Below, in pieces: positions 24,791 through 36,174 of a stretch of DNA of 64,000 nt. This DNA is from Bog-473 sp049513455. GTDB lineage: Bacteria; Actinomycetota; Acidimicrobiia; Acidimicrobiales; RAAP-2. Location of the stretch: the NCBI GenBank assembly GCA_049513455.1, contig JBEKWB010000001.1:1-64000 (forward strand), given 5' to 3'. The translations under genes were made by a program, and so were the position numbers. Position 1 is the first letter of the stretch. Each line of letters starts with the position of its first letter. The notes under the pieces are model-generated. The model had not been told where the DNA came from. It did no database searches and saw nothing but the letters and a program-made list of their open reading frames with translations.

Positions 24791-26545
24791 ATGCCCACCC
24801 TCCAAGCCGGGGCCGACGAGCGGGGCGACCGCTACAAGTGGGTGGCCCTGTCCAACACGACTCTGGGCGTCCTGATGGCCACCATCGACTCGTCCATCGT
24901 CCTCATCGCCCTGCCCGACATCTTCCGCGGCATCGGGATCAACCCGCTCCTGCCCGGCAATACCTTTTACCTGTTGTGGATGATCCTCAGCTTCCTCATC
25001 GTGAGCAGCGTGCTGGTGGTCAGCCTGGGGCGTCTGGGCGACATGTACGGCCGGGTCAAGATGTACAACCTCGGTTTCGTCATCTACACGTTCTTCTCGC
25101 TCCTCTTGACCGTCACGTGGATGTCGGGCAAGGCAGCCGCCCTGTACCTGGTCGTGATGCGGGTGTTCCAAGGGGTAGGTGCCGCATTCCTCATCGCCAA
25201 CTCCTCGGCCATCCTCACCGACGCCTTCCCCGAGGACCAACGCGGCATGGCCCTGGGCATCAACCAGGTGGCCGGCATCAGCGGGACCTTCATCGGCCTC
25301 ATCCTGGGCGGTGTCCTCGCACCGATCCAGTGGCGCCTCATCTTCTTGGTCTCGGTGCCGATCGGGCTCTTCGCCACCATCTGGGCCTACCGCAGCCTGC
25401 GCGAGGTGCCCCGGCGCAACCACGGCCACATCGACTGGCCCGGCAACATCACCTTCGCCTTCGGGCTGATCGCCGTGATGGTGGGCATCACCTATGGGAT
25501 CCAGCCCTACGGGGGCCACACCATGGGGTGGACGAGCCCGTTCGTCGATGGCTGCCTGGCGGGCGGCGTCGTCCTGCTGGCCGCCTTCACCGTCACCGAG
25601 AAACGCGTGACCGATCCCATGTTCCGCCTCGCCCTGTTCCGCATCCGCGCCTTCAGTGCCGGCAGCCTTTCCACGCTGCTGGCCGGTATCGGGCGCGGCG
25701 GCCTCATGTTCATGCTCATCATCTGGCTACAGGGGATCTGGCTCCCCCTGCACGGCTACGACTTCGCCCGCACCCCGCTCTGGGCCGGCATCTACATGGT
25801 GCCGCTGACGACCGGTTTCCTCATCGCCGGCCCCATCTCGGGCTTCCTTTCGGACCGCTTCGGCTCCCGGCCCTTCGCTACCGGGGGCATGCTGGTCGCG
25901 GCCCTCTCCTTCGGCCTGCTCGAACTGCTCCCGGTCAACTTCCCGTTCCCCGCCTTCGCCGCCCTCCTGCTCCTCAACGGTCTGGCCATGGGGGCCTTCG
26001 CCGCCCCCAACCGGGCCGGGGTCATGAACAGCCTGCCGCCCCAGCACCGCGGCGTGGGCGCGGGGATGAACTCGACCTTCCAGAACTCGGCCCAGGTCCT
26101 CTCCATCGGCATCTTCTTCACCCTCATGATCGTCGGCCTCTCCGCCACGCTTCCCGCGGCCCTCTTCCACGGACTGACCGCGCACGGCGTGCCGCCTGCC
26201 GCCGCCCGTCGTGCCGCCGACCTCCCGCCCGTCTCCACCCTCTTTGCCGCCTTCCTCGGCTACAGCCCGGTGGAGCACCTCGTCGGCGCACCGGTCCTGG
26301 CCCACCTGTCTGCGGCCAATCGTGGGCTCCTCAACGGGCGATCCTTCTTCCCCTCCCTCATCTCCAAGCCCTTCAAGAGCGGCCTCCATGCCGCGTTCGA
26401 CTTTGCTGTTCTGGCCTGCCTGGTCGCCGCCGGGGCCTCGTGGCTCCGGGGCGGGAAGTACATCTACTCGGAGGAGCCCAGCGGCCCCCTCCCCGCCGAC
26501 GGCGACGTCGAGCTGTCACGGGATCCGGCGGCGGTCTCCTCGTGA
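24791..26545 (+). CDS. MFS transporter, DHA2 (14-TM drug efflux) type
   Basis: A 584-residue membrane protein of the DHA2/EmrB-QacA group, with ~14 transmembrane segments. The N-terminal motif ALSNTTLGVLMATIDSSIV (motif D1) is followed by LGRLGDMYGRVKMY (motif A) and INQVAGISGTFIGLILGGVL (motif C, antiporter signature). It is likely a proton-coupled exporter. The ATG at 24791 has GAAGG 8 nt upstream; an in-frame GTG at 24782 overlaps that site and is less likely. ACGGATG-containing direct repeats lie in the leader (24736-24775). Substrate unknown. Confidence 0.9.
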   Translation: MPTLQAGADERGDRYKWVALSNTTLGVLMATIDSSIVLIALPDIFRGIGINPLLPGNTFYLLWMILSFLIVSSVLVVSLGRLGDMYGRVKMYNLGFVIYTFFSLLLTVTWMSGKAAALYLVVMRVFQGVGAAFLIANSSAILTDAFPEDQRGMALGINQVAGISGTFIGLILGGVLAPIQWRLIFLVSVPIGLFATIWAYRSLREVPRRNHGHIDWPGNITFAFGLIAVMVGITYGIQPYGGHTMGWTSPFVDGCLAGGVVLLAAFTVTEKRVTDPMFRLALFRIRAFSAGSLSTLLAGIGRGGLMFMLIIWLQGIWLPLHGYDFARTPLWAGIYMVPLTTGFLIAGPISGFLSDRFGSRPFATGGMLVAALSFGLLELLPVNFPFPAFAALLLLNGLAMGAFAAPNRAGVMNSLPPQHRGVGAGMNSTFQNSAQVLSIGIFFTLMIVGLSATLPAALFHGLTAHGVPPAAARRAADLPPVSTLFAAFLGYSPVEHLVGAPVLAHLSAANRGLLNGRSFFPSLISKPFKSGLHAAFDFAVLACLVAAGASWLRGGKYIYSEEPSGPLPADGDVELSRDPAAVSS

Positions 26546-26563
26546 CGCCGGTCGCCGCCGCGC

Positions 26564-27217
26564 TCAATGGGCGTGCTCGCGCCACCCCAGGGCGTCGATG
26601 AAGCGGGCGGTGACGACGACCAGCATGGAGATGCCGCGCCGTTCGCGCCGGCGGATCGGCGCCGCTCTCCCGCCGCATACCGTGAGCGTCGTTTCGGGCA
26701 CCGCCTCGACGAAGACCCCCGAGTTGGTCGTGTCGTTGGAGGGATCGGACCCGCTCTGGGATCCCGTGGCGAACGCGGCGACCCAGGCGATTGTCGGCAC
26801 CTCGCCGTGCACCTCGACAAAGGACTCCGTACCCAGGTCGGCCACGGCCAGCCAGGTGAGGTCGAAGAGCGAGATGAGCTGCCCCGAGAGGGCGTTCATG
26901 GCCGCCGTGGGCGTCGCCGCCTGCAATATGGCCGCCGCGGCGTTGAGGACCATGTCCTCACGGTCCTGGGCGACGCCGGCCAGGACGCGCACCTCTTCCA
27001 CCCCGGCACCGGGGATGTTGCGTATCCCCCGACTCACCGCGTCCACGGCGCCGGCGACGTCGGGCAGCTCGACGACGAACTCGTCGATGGCCACGCCCGC
27101 GTCACGCTCGAGCACCTCGAGCCCGACCACGTTCCCGTCGACGGCACCGATCTCGGCCGCCACCGCTCCCAGGACGCCCGGCGCGTCGGGCAACCAGATG
27201 CGCATGCGGGCGAGCAC
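26564..27217 (-). CDS. ACT-domain protein, last gene of ATP-grasp/transglutaminase operon
   Basis: A 217-residue protein. Residues ~5-75 form an ACT-like ligand-binding domain (MRIWLPDAPGVLGAVAAEIG, then VVGLEVLERDAGVAIDEFVV). Residues ~100-210 look like a small GAF-like sensor (LFDLTWLAVADLGTESFVEV), though that is weaker. ACT domains usually bind amino acids and regulate enzymes. It starts with GTG only 2 bp after the transglutaminase-like stop, so it belongs to that operon. I infer a regulatory or sensing role. Confidence 0.75.
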   Translation of the reverse strand: MLARMRIWLPDAPGVLGAVAAEIGAVDGNVVGLEVLERDAGVAIDEFVVELPDVAGAVDAVSRGIRNIPGAGVEEVRVLAGVAQDREDMVLNAAAAILQAATPTAAMNALSGQLISLFDLTWLAVADLGTESFVEVHGEVPTIAWVAAFATGSQSGSDPSNDTTNSGVFVEAVPETTLTVCGGRAAPIRRRERRGISMLVVVTARFIDALGWREHAH

Positions 27218-27219
27218 CT

Positions 27220-28062
27220 CTAGTGGGTCCTCGTGATGTGCACCTTGACCTTCATGGTGTGCTCGGCGTTGCCGGCGTAGATCCCCTTCACCGGCGGCAC
27301 GTCGGAGTAGTCCCGTCCCCGTCCGATGGCCACGTGCCGCTCGCCGACGGGACAGGCGTTGGTGGGGTCGTAGCCCCACCATGAGCCGGTCCACACCTCG
27401 ACCCAGGCGTGGCTCTCCCCGACGATCTCCTCGCCGATGACCGCGTCGGACTCGGGGTGGAAGTAGCCCGACACGTAGCGCGACGGCAGCCCGACGGACT
27501 TGGTCAGGGCGAGCGCCAGGTGCGCGAAATCCTGGCAGACGCCGACGCCGTCGACGAAGGCCTCGTACGCCGAGGTGTGCACGCTGGTCACCCCGCGCAC
27601 GTAGCGCAACGAGTGGTGGGTGCGCTCGAATATCTGGCGCGCCGTCTGCAACGGGCGCTCGGCCCGCAAGCCCTGGGCCAGTTCGGCCAGTTCGGCCCCG
27701 GGGGCGGTGTAGAGCTTGTGCGACAGGTGGTCGGCCATGGTGAGCGAGGCGTCGGCCACCTCTGCCCACGACGCGTTCTCCGGGGCTTCCGCCCGCTGGG
27801 TGTCGATCAGCGCCGAACCGGTGATGGAGAGCATCTCGTGGCCCCGGTCGATGTTGAAGGCGACCACCTGCGTGCCCCAGTAGTCGACGTAGGAGTACTG
27901 CGGCGCGGGCGGCACCGTGACCACCTTGGTCTCGAGGGCCGTCTGGCGCCGCTCGGTGCGCGGCGTCAGTCGCAGCTCGTTGTAGGAGGCCCGGGCGGGG
28001 GCGTTGTAGTCGAAGCGGGTCTCGTGGGCCACGTGGAGCCGCCACCCGTCCGCGCGCGTCAT
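27220..28062 (-). CDS. Transglutaminase-like cysteine protease/transferase
   Basis: A 280-residue protein with an N-terminal beta region (WRLHVAHETRFDYNAPA, ~1-100) and a transglutaminase core (~155-265). The catalytic triad is visible: Cys in VGVCQDFAHLAL, His in GESHAWVEVW, Asp in YDPTNAC. The family includes peptidases and amide-forming enzymes. The stop is 2 bp before the ACT gene. The start overlaps the alpha-E stop by ATGA. It is part of the conserved ATP-grasp/alpha-E/transglutaminase association. Confidence 0.92.
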   Translation of the reverse strand: MTRADGWRLHVAHETRFDYNAPARASYNELRLTPRTERRQTALETKVVTVPPAPQYSYVDYWGTQVVAFNIDRGHEMLSITGSALIDTQRAEAPENASWAEVADASLTMADHLSHKLYTAPGAELAELAQGLRAERPLQTARQIFERTHHSLRYVRGVTSVHTSAYEAFVDGVGVCQDFAHLALALTKSVGLPSRYVSGYFHPESDAVIGEEIVGESHAWVEVWTGSWWGYDPTNACPVGERHVAIGRGRDYSDVPPVKGIYAGNAEHTMKVKVHITRTH

Positions 28063-28999
28063 ACGCCCCCACCCCCGCTCCTCCACTGCGTGGGCAGGTC
28101 CTGGGCGAAGTACCGCCGCGTCACGGCGTCGCAGACCGAGGAGATGGAACCCTGGAGTCGCTCCAGCCGGGTCTCCAACCCGCGGGACAGCGAGGCCGGC
28201 GACGAGTACTCGAGCTCGGCCCGGGCCAGGCCGACCAGACCGCGTGCGTCCTCCCACGTGCCCTGGCGCCCGGAGTTGATCTTGTCCAGGCACTCCTCGG
28301 CCAGGGTGAGCGAGGCGTAGGCCGAACGCGGAAAGAGCCGGTCGCGCAGCAGGAAGTCCAGCACGCGACCGGGCTCCACCACGCCCTGGGACAGGCGCAG
28401 GTAGGGCTCGTAGCCCCCGCAGGAGCGCAGCAGCATGACCAGGCCGCTGTCGAAGACCTGGTCGAACTCGACCGTGGCCAACTGGCGGGCCACGACGTCG
28501 GTGGCCTCGAGGCACCGGCCGAGCGTGAAGAACAACCAGGTCTGGTCCCGGCTCATCATGGTGTCGGCCAAGCCGGTGATCCCGGCCACCTGGGTCTTGA
28601 CGAACGAGAGAAAGGGGGCGGGGCCGGCCCGCCGGGTGGCCTCCCACTGGAGGGGCAAGGCCGACCAGGTGGCGTTGATGTGCTCCCAGAACTCGACCGG
28701 GACGACGTGGCGCACCCCGCGCGTGTTCTCGCGCGCCGCCGCCAGCGCGCCGGCGATGGACGAGCGGCTCTTGGGGTCGGTGGCCAGCCGCTCCGTGGCC
28801 TGCCACAGCGTCTCGTTCTCGCCGTCCGGCAGGCCCATCACGGCCAGGAGGCGGCGGGCCGCGTGGCCCCCCTCGGTGTCGCTCTGTTCGAGGGCCTGGA
28901 AGACCGAGACGTCGAGGATGCGCGCCGTTCCCTCCGCCCGCTCGACATAGCGGCCGACCCAGAAGATGGACTCGGCCACCCGACTCAGGAGGGCCTGGG

Positions 29000-29003
<4 letters not shown>
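28059..29003 (-). CDS. Alpha-E domain protein
   Basis: A 314-residue all-helical protein of the alpha-E (DUF403) family. It starts MTQALLSRVAESIFWVGRYV, with the typical 'SIFWVGRYVERAEGTARIL' signature, followed by FVKTQVAGITGLADTMMSRD. The biochemical function is unknown; the family is recognised by its constant pairing with circularly permuted ATP-grasp genes. Both ends overlap neighbours by 4 bp (ATGA), so stoichiometric translation of the set is likely. Confidence 0.92.
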
Positions 29004-30643
<1,640 letters not shown>

Positions 30644-30715
30644 AGACTAGATCCACACGCCCCGGCCCAGGGTGTACGCGCCGCAACGGCCATTGGCGCT
30701 CCGGCGCGCCCGGCC

Positions 30716-32374
30716 CTACTCGGCGGCGAGGCGCTTCCGGATGTCCGCCCGCAGCTCCCCCTTGGCCACCTTGCCCCCCGACGACCGGGGCAGTGCGTCG
30801 AGTTGGATCAGGCGTTCGGGGAACTGCTCTCTCCCGACCCCCCGGGCGGCGAGGAACGCCGTGACATCGGACAGCGTGATGGGAACGCCGTCCCTGGTGC
30901 AGACGTAGACACAGACCCGCTCACCGAACGTCTCGTCGGGCATGGAGACGGCGGCGACCAGGTCCACGTCGGGGTGTTCGGCGATCTCCGCCTCCAAGGC
31001 GGGGGCGCTGATGTTCTTCCCGCCCCGGATGATGATGTCCGAGGTGCGGCCGATGACCCGGAGGTAGCCGTCGCCGTCGATCTCGACCACGTCGCCCATC
31101 AGCATCCAGCCGTCGTCGGTGAACAGCTGGGCGTTGGCGTCGTCGTCGTCGAGATACCCGACGCAGGTGGCCGGGCCCTTGCAGGCCGGTATCCCCACCA
31201 GCGGGGGGTCCGTCATCTGCGTCCCCTGGTCGTCGTAGACCCGCACCGCCATGGCATCGATGACCCGGCCCGCCGTGCCGAACCGGCGCGCACGGGAGTC
31301 GGTGAGCCGGGTGCCGCTGAGCACGCCGGTCTCGTTGGAGCCGTAGAACTGCAGGACCTTGGCCCCCGTCCGGTCCTCGAAGGCCGCCGCCCGCGCGAAG
31401 GGGACCGCCTCGCCCCCGGTGAACATCACCCGCAGGGACGAGAGGTCGAGCTCGTCGAAGAGGGGGGAGTTCAGCATCATGATGAACTGCGTGCTGACGC
31501 ACGCCAGCACCGAGACCCGGTGCGCCACCACGGCACGCAGGGTCCGCTCGACGTCGAACTTCGCCGCCACCACCGTGGGGCAACCGAGCACGCCCGGAGA
31601 GAAGTGCGCCGTCCACAGGCCGAAGCCGAAAGGGGCCGGCACGGCGCCGAAGAAGACGTCGTCGGAGGTGAGCGCGCCTGCCGCGGCAGCCAGCCGATGG
31701 AAGTAGAACCATCGGTTCTCGGTGTGCAGTACGCACTTGGGCAGCCCCGTCGTGCCCGAAGTCGAGTTGATCATGAACAGCTCGTCGGGCCCGAGCGCAC
31801 GCCCGGTCAGGAGGCTGGCCGCCCCGGCCACTCCGGGCGGCTCGACGGGCGATCCGTCGACGAGGACCGGCGAGTCCGGGAAGTCCACGACGTCGGGAAC
31901 GACGATGTGGCGGAGCCCGGGCACGCCGTCGACCCGCAACGACGCCACCAGGTCGCCGGCGGGTCGCCCGAGGAGATCCTCGTGGGTGACCAGCGCGGTC
32001 GCCCCGGTACGCGCCAGGAGGTGGCGCAACTCGGCCGGGCCGGCCCGGGCGCCGATCCCCACCACCACCAGGCCGGCCTTCTCGGCGGCCAGGAACACCG
32101 CGTGCACCGTCGCCCCGTCCGGGAGGACCACCCCCAGGCGGTCACCGGTCCCGAGGCCGGCCTGTGCCAACACGGCGGCCAGCTGCGACGAGCACTCGTG
32201 ATACCGCGCCCAGGTGAGGACGCGGGGCGGGTCGCCGTCGACGACGATGTAAGCGGGGGCGTCCGGACGACTCGCCGCATGGCGCGCCACGACGTCGGCC
32301 AGGGTTTCGGTGCCCCACCACCCCGCGGCCACATAGGCGTCGATGAGTGCCTGATCGAACATCGGATGCGCCAT
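30716..32374 (-). CDS. Acyl-CoA synthetase (AMP-forming), FadD-like
   Basis: A 552-residue adenylate-forming ligase. It has the phosphate-binding motif STSGTTGLPKCVLHT, the A5 motif YGSNETG, GWMLMGDVVEIDGDGYLRV (A7), RTSDIIIRGGKNI (A8) and the C-terminal lysine in SSGGKVAKGELR (A10). It activates a carboxylic acid as acyl-AMP, then as the CoA thioester. The ATG (MAHPMFDQ) was chosen; the long frame upstream crosses the divergent cupin gene. The substrate cannot be read from the sequence; it begins the catabolic island. Confidence 0.92.
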   Translation of the reverse strand: MAHPMFDQALIDAYVAAGWWGTETLADVVARHAASRPDAPAYIVVDGDPPRVLTWARYHECSSQLAAVLAQAGLGTGDRLGVVLPDGATVHAVFLAAEKAGLVVVGIGARAGPAELRHLLARTGATALVTHEDLLGRPAGDLVASLRVDGVPGLRHIVVPDVVDFPDSPVLVDGSPVEPPGVAGAASLLTGRALGPDELFMINSTSGTTGLPKCVLHTENRWFYFHRLAAAAGALTSDDVFFGAVPAPFGFGLWTAHFSPGVLGCPTVVAAKFDVERTLRAVVAHRVSVLACVSTQFIMMLNSPLFDELDLSSLRVMFTGGEAVPFARAAAFEDRTGAKVLQFYGSNETGVLSGTRLTDSRARRFGTAGRVIDAMAVRVYDDQGTQMTDPPLVGIPACKGPATCVGYLDDDDANAQLFTDDGWMLMGDVVEIDGDGYLRVIGRTSDIIIRGGKNISAPALEAEIAEHPDVDLVAAVSMPDETFGERVCVYVCTRDGVPITLSDVTAFLAARGVGREQFPERLIQLDALPRSSGGKVAKGELRADIRKRLAAE

Positions 32375-32435
32375 GGTGGTCCGGAAGCCTACAAAGGAGC
32401 CCGTCTCCCCGGTCGAACCCGGGAGCGGATGGTGA

Positions 32436-32450
32436 CCACGTCGTGCGTGG
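32436..32450. promoter_or_regulatory. Short inverted repeat CCACG-TCGTG-CGTGG in divergent region
   Basis: Perfect 5-bp arms with a 5-nt spacer lie between the divergent acyl-CoA synthetase and bicupin genes, ~30 bp upstream of the cupin start. A protein-binding site is possible; the arms are short, so chance is not excluded. Confidence 0.25.
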
Positions 32451-32479
32451 AAACGTCGGCTCCGGCCTGGTAGGACTGG

Positions 32480-33259
32480 GTGGGTGAGCGCGCCGGCATG
32501 AAGCAGTTGGCGATCGACGACAACCTGGGCGGCTCCGAAGAGCCGGGCTACGGGTTTCTCGGTGTGCGCCCGATTGGCCCGTGTCGAAGCTCCCGGTTCG
32601 CCCCCCCGGGTTTCGCTCTGCAGATGGTGCGGGCGACTCTGGCCCGCGGCGCGGAACTGCACTGGTCGTCGTACGCCGGCGATGAGGTTCTGTATGTCGC
32701 GTCGGGCTCCGTCTCCGCCGGGGACGAACTGTGCCCGACGGGCGGGGTACTCCTGGTCGACGAGGGCACTCAGCTCCACGTCCGAGCGGAGAGCGAGACG
32801 GTGCTGCTGCATTTCGGGCGCCAGGACACCCTTGGGCGCGCCGCGCCCGGTGCCGGCCGTACGCGGGTGCGGATGGTCGGACCGGCCGGCATCTACGCCA
32901 CCTCCGATGCCGCACGGGACACCCGCTTCTATGCCGAGTCCGACGAAGACTTCTCCGCCACGTTCTTCTACACCGGGAGAACGGGACCCTATCGGTCCCT
33001 CCCCCACAGTCACTCCCAAGACGAGATCATCTACGTCGCCGCGGGGAGCATCACGCTCGGAGCGCGGCAGGTGCCGGCCGGCTCCGCCGTTGCCGTTCCG
33101 GGTGACCGCAGGTACGGGTTCCGGGGCGACGACGCGGGGTTCGCCCTGTTGAACTACAGACGGGGCCCTTCCCACTTCTCGGGTTCCGACGGCGTTGCGC
33201 CGTTCCTCGAAGGAGGCCGGGCCACCGGCATGGCGCGGGTGGTCGCTCCCGACCGTTGA
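32480..33259 (+). CDS. Bicupin protein
   Basis: A 259-residue protein with two cupin-like barrels. The first (~45-100) has a degenerate motif (WSSYAGDEVLYVASGSV) without the metal histidines. The second (~170-225) is canonical, SLPHSHSQDEIIYVAAGSI with two His and a Glu for metal binding. Single-site bicupins include ring-cleaving dioxygenases and isomerases. The GTG at 32480 has AGGA 4-5 nt upstream; an ATG at 32498 is an alternative. It is convergent with the five-gene operon. An enzymatic role in the island is inferred. Confidence 0.8.
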   Translation: MGERAGMKQLAIDDNLGGSEEPGYGFLGVRPIGPCRSSRFAPPGFALQMVRATLARGAELHWSSYAGDEVLYVASGSVSAGDELCPTGGVLLVDEGTQLHVRAESETVLLHFGRQDTLGRAAPGAGRTRVRMVGPAGIYATSDAARDTRFYAESDEDFSATFFYTGRTGPYRSLPHSHSQDEIIYVAAGSITLGARQVPAGSAVAVPGDRRYGFRGDDAGFALLNYRRGPSHFSGSDGVAPFLEGGRATGMARVVAPDR

Positions 33260-33281
33260 TCGGCTGAAGGGCGCGAGCCGC

Positions 33282-34421
33282 TCAGCGGCCGAATCCGTAC
33301 AGCCGCTGTGCGTTGCCGGCCAAAATGGCATCACGCTCGGCCCGGGGGACGTCGGCGAAGTTGGCATCGATGGTCCGCCACGAGTTGGGCCAGTCGCTCC
33401 CACTGTGGGGGAAGTCGCTCGACCACATCAACCGGTCCACGCCGATGCGGTGCCGATTGGCGATGGCGTACTGGTCGGTGATGTACGTGAAGGAGAACCG
33501 TTCCTCGATGTACTCGCTCGGCAGTTTTGCGAATCTCGCCTTCGCTCCCGTCGCCCGGCGGCGCCAACGGTTGTCCATCTGCTCTTTGATGTACGGCACC
33601 CATCCGGCATCGACCTCTACGAACACGATGGGCAACGCCGGGACGCGGTCGAGCACGCCCGAGTTGAGGAATTGGACCAGCACGGGCACCGCCTGCATGA
33701 ACCGCAGGTCGCCCGCGGCACGGCCGGCGGTCATGCGGCCGGGCGCATAGACGTCCGCCGGGAATTCGTTGACCAGCCCGACATGGACGTGCAGCGGGAG
33801 CCCGGCCTCGGCCAGGGCATGGAACACCCGATCGTCCTCCTCGACGAGATCGGTGTCACCGTGGGGATAGCAGCCCATGAGCGCTCCGGTCACGCCGGTG
33901 CGGTGCCCCACCCGCTCGATCTCGGCCAGGGCCTGCTCGATGCCCCGATTCGGGAGCAACACGATCGCGCCCAGTCGGGACGGATCGAAGGCGCAGTAGT
34001 CGATGAGCCAGTCGTTGTAGGCCCGGACCATCGCCAGGTGGAGCTCGGGATCCTGATTGGCGATGACGATGTGTGAAAGCCGGGGCGTCGGATAGAAGAC
34101 GGCCGCATCGATCAGATCCTCGTCGAGCTCCTTGAGCCGCTCCGCCGGCTCGTACCCGCCGGCCGGGATGTCCTCGAACCGGACCCAGGGCGTGCGATCG
34201 GCCCGAAGGAGCTTCGCCGACGCGTTGAACCCGAAGTTGATGGGCTCGCTCACCCCTTCGCCCAACCACGCGTCGCCCTGTTCGAACCGTTCCATGTGGG
34301 GTACGCGGGCGCGGTACCTCGCCGCCACGCGCGCCGTCCACAGGTCTGGCGGTTCGTTGACGTGTGTATCGGCATCGATCAGCCGGTAGCCTCGCGGCTC
34401 GACGGTGCTCGTGGTGCTCAT
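33282..34421 (-). CDS. Amidohydrolase-family metal-dependent hydrolase (COG2159 type)
   Basis: A 379-residue protein of the amidohydrolase-2 / ACMSD-like superfamily. Features are the N-terminal YRLIDADTHVNEP (metal-binding Asp and His; the usual second His of HxH is absent), LPLHVHVGLVNEF in mid-barrel, and the terminal metal Asp in LMWSSDFPHSGSDWP. Members hydrolyse or decarboxylate cyclic and aromatic acids. The ATG has AGGGAGG 7 nt upstream and overlaps the ligase stop (ATGA). It is last of the five-gene operon. Confidence 0.9.
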   Translation of the reverse strand: MSTTSTVEPRGYRLIDADTHVNEPPDLWTARVAARYRARVPHMERFEQGDAWLGEGVSEPINFGFNASAKLLRADRTPWVRFEDIPAGGYEPAERLKELDEDLIDAAVFYPTPRLSHIVIANQDPELHLAMVRAYNDWLIDYCAFDPSRLGAIVLLPNRGIEQALAEIERVGHRTGVTGALMGCYPHGDTDLVEEDDRVFHALAEAGLPLHVHVGLVNEFPADVYAPGRMTAGRAAGDLRFMQAVPVLVQFLNSGVLDRVPALPIVFVEVDAGWVPYIKEQMDNRWRRRATGAKARFAKLPSEYIEERFSFTYITDQYAIANRHRIGVDRLMWSSDFPHSGSDWPNSWRTIDANFADVPRAERDAILAGNAQRLYGFGR

Positions 34422-36166
34422 CGGTTGCCTCCCTGTTGACTCGAAGGTGCGGGGCTCGGCAAAGAGCCCGTGAGACGGTGGACGATCTCGAATTTCTGTA
34501 CCTTGCCCGAGGCGGTGACGGGCAGGGAGTCGAGCACCTCGAGCTGCTCGGGCAGCTTGTACGTGGCCAGGCCGATGGCGCGTAGGCGCCCCACCATCGT
34601 CTCGAAGTCCAGATCGGTGCCGGGCGCCAACACCACGCAGGCGCAGACGCGCTCGCCGAGCCGTTCGTGGGGCAGCCCGACCACTGCGGCACGGTCCACT
34701 TCGGGGAAGTCGAGGAGGAGGTCCTCGATCTCGCGGGGCGTGATGTTCAGGCCCCCGCGGATGATGATCTCCTTCTTGCGACCGACCACCGTGAGGTACC
34801 CGTCCTCGTCCATGGTCGCCAGGTCCCCGGACCGCACCCATCCTCCCGGCGCGAAGGTGGCGGCCGTGCGCGCAGGATCGCGGTAGAAGCCGACGCACGT
34901 GTTCGGCCCTCGTATGTGGATCTCCCCCGCCACGCCCGGGGCACAGATGCACCCGCTCTCGTCCCGGACCTCGACCTCGACGCTGCTCAGCGCGGGCCCG
35001 TCGGTGTCGACGGCTTTGCGCGCCGGGCCGTCCGGTCTGTTCCAGGTGGCGACGAGCACCTCGGTCGACCCGTACAGCCGGAGCACCCCGATCCCGCACG
35101 CGGCGGCCCGGCGCACGAGCTCGGGCGGCACCGGCGAACCCCCGCAGCCGAAACGGGTCATGGACCCGAGCCGCCGACCCCCCCGGTGCTCGGCCTCGGC
35201 CACCACGTCTTGGAGGAAGGTCGTGGAGGCGAGCGTATAACTCGCACCGCGGGCGGCGATGAGATCACAGGCCACGCCGGCGTCCCAGCGGTCCTGGAGC
35301 ACCAGCGGCAGGCCGTGATACACGGCGAAGCGCACGCCGTAGTTGAAGCCGGTCGAATGCCCGATCGGCGACGGCATCCACACGACGTCATCGTCGCCGA
35401 TCCCGAGGTCCTCTCCCGCCACCCGGACGCTGAAGTTCGCGGTCTGCTCCGTGTGCATGATGGCCTTGGGGGCCGCCTCGGTGCCCGAGGTGAAGATCAG
35501 TTCGGAGACGGCGCCGGGCTGTGGCGCTCCCCGCCGGGCCCCGGGCCCGGGAACCTCCCCCTCGCCCTCGCCGGCGTCGCCGGCGAGGAGGTCGCCGAAC
35601 CAGACGGTGGGACCGTCGGCCGTCGTCACCGGCGCCGGGCGTGTCTCGTCGACGACCACATGGACGATGGAGCGCCCCGACTCCTCGATCACCGCGGCCG
35701 TGGCGGTCAGATGGTCGTAGTTGCGATAGTGCGCCGGCGTGCAGACCACCTTCGACTCGGCGACGGTGAAGGCGTGGAGCAGTTCCTTGCGGCGGTAGAT
35801 CGGCAACAACGGGTTGATGACGCCGCCCACCGCTTGGGTCGCCACGGCGACCACCACGAACTCGTACCAGTTCGGCAATTGGATCGACACCACGTCGCCG
35901 GCCCCGACGCCCCGCGCGTCGAGCCACGCCGCCACGATCGAGACATCGCGCCTCAGCTCGGCATAGCTGTGGACCGCCCCGCCGTCGCGGTCGATGACGG
36001 CCGGGCGCGCGGGCCGTCGGGCCGCCGCGTCCGCCAGGCGACCGGACAGCGTCGTTGCGTCCCAGTGGCCGGCTCGGCGATAGGCCCCGGCACGCTCCGG
36101 ATCGGTGACCATGTCCGCCAACACCTCTCCCGCACCCTCCCTTGGATCACCCGCGGCCTGCTGCAC
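34418..36166 (-). CDS. Acyl-CoA ligase resembling cyclohexanecarboxylate-CoA ligase
   Basis: A 582-residue AMP-forming ligase. It has LIFTSGTEAAPKAIMHTEQ (P-loop-like, with EAA replacing the usual TGL), LRLYGSTEVLVATWN (A5), GWVRSGDLATMDEDGYL (A7), GRKKEIIIRGGLNI (A8) and VTASGKVQKFEIV (A10 Lys). The overall pattern resembles the AliA-type cyclohexanecarboxylate-CoA and FadD3-like ligases used on cyclic or branched acids, but I cannot settle the substrate. The GTG lies 8 bp after the thiolase-like stop. Confidence 0.9.
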   Translation of the reverse strand: MQQAAGDPREGAGEVLADMVTDPERAGAYRRAGHWDATTLSGRLADAAARRPARPAVIDRDGGAVHSYAELRRDVSIVAAWLDARGVGAGDVVSIQLPNWYEFVVVAVATQAVGGVINPLLPIYRRKELLHAFTVAESKVVCTPAHYRNYDHLTATAAVIEESGRSIVHVVVDETRPAPVTTADGPTVWFGDLLAGDAGEGEGEVPGPGARRGAPQPGAVSELIFTSGTEAAPKAIMHTEQTANFSVRVAGEDLGIGDDDVVWMPSPIGHSTGFNYGVRFAVYHGLPLVLQDRWDAGVACDLIAARGASYTLASTTFLQDVVAEAEHRGGRRLGSMTRFGCGGSPVPPELVRRAAACGIGVLRLYGSTEVLVATWNRPDGPARKAVDTDGPALSSVEVEVRDESGCICAPGVAGEIHIRGPNTCVGFYRDPARTAATFAPGGWVRSGDLATMDEDGYLTVVGRKKEIIIRGGLNITPREIEDLLLDFPEVDRAAVVGLPHERLGERVCACVVLAPGTDLDFETMVGRLRAIGLATYKLPEQLEVLDSLPVTASGKVQKFEIVHRLTGSLPSPAPSSQQGGNR

Positions 36167-36174
36167 GGTGCCCG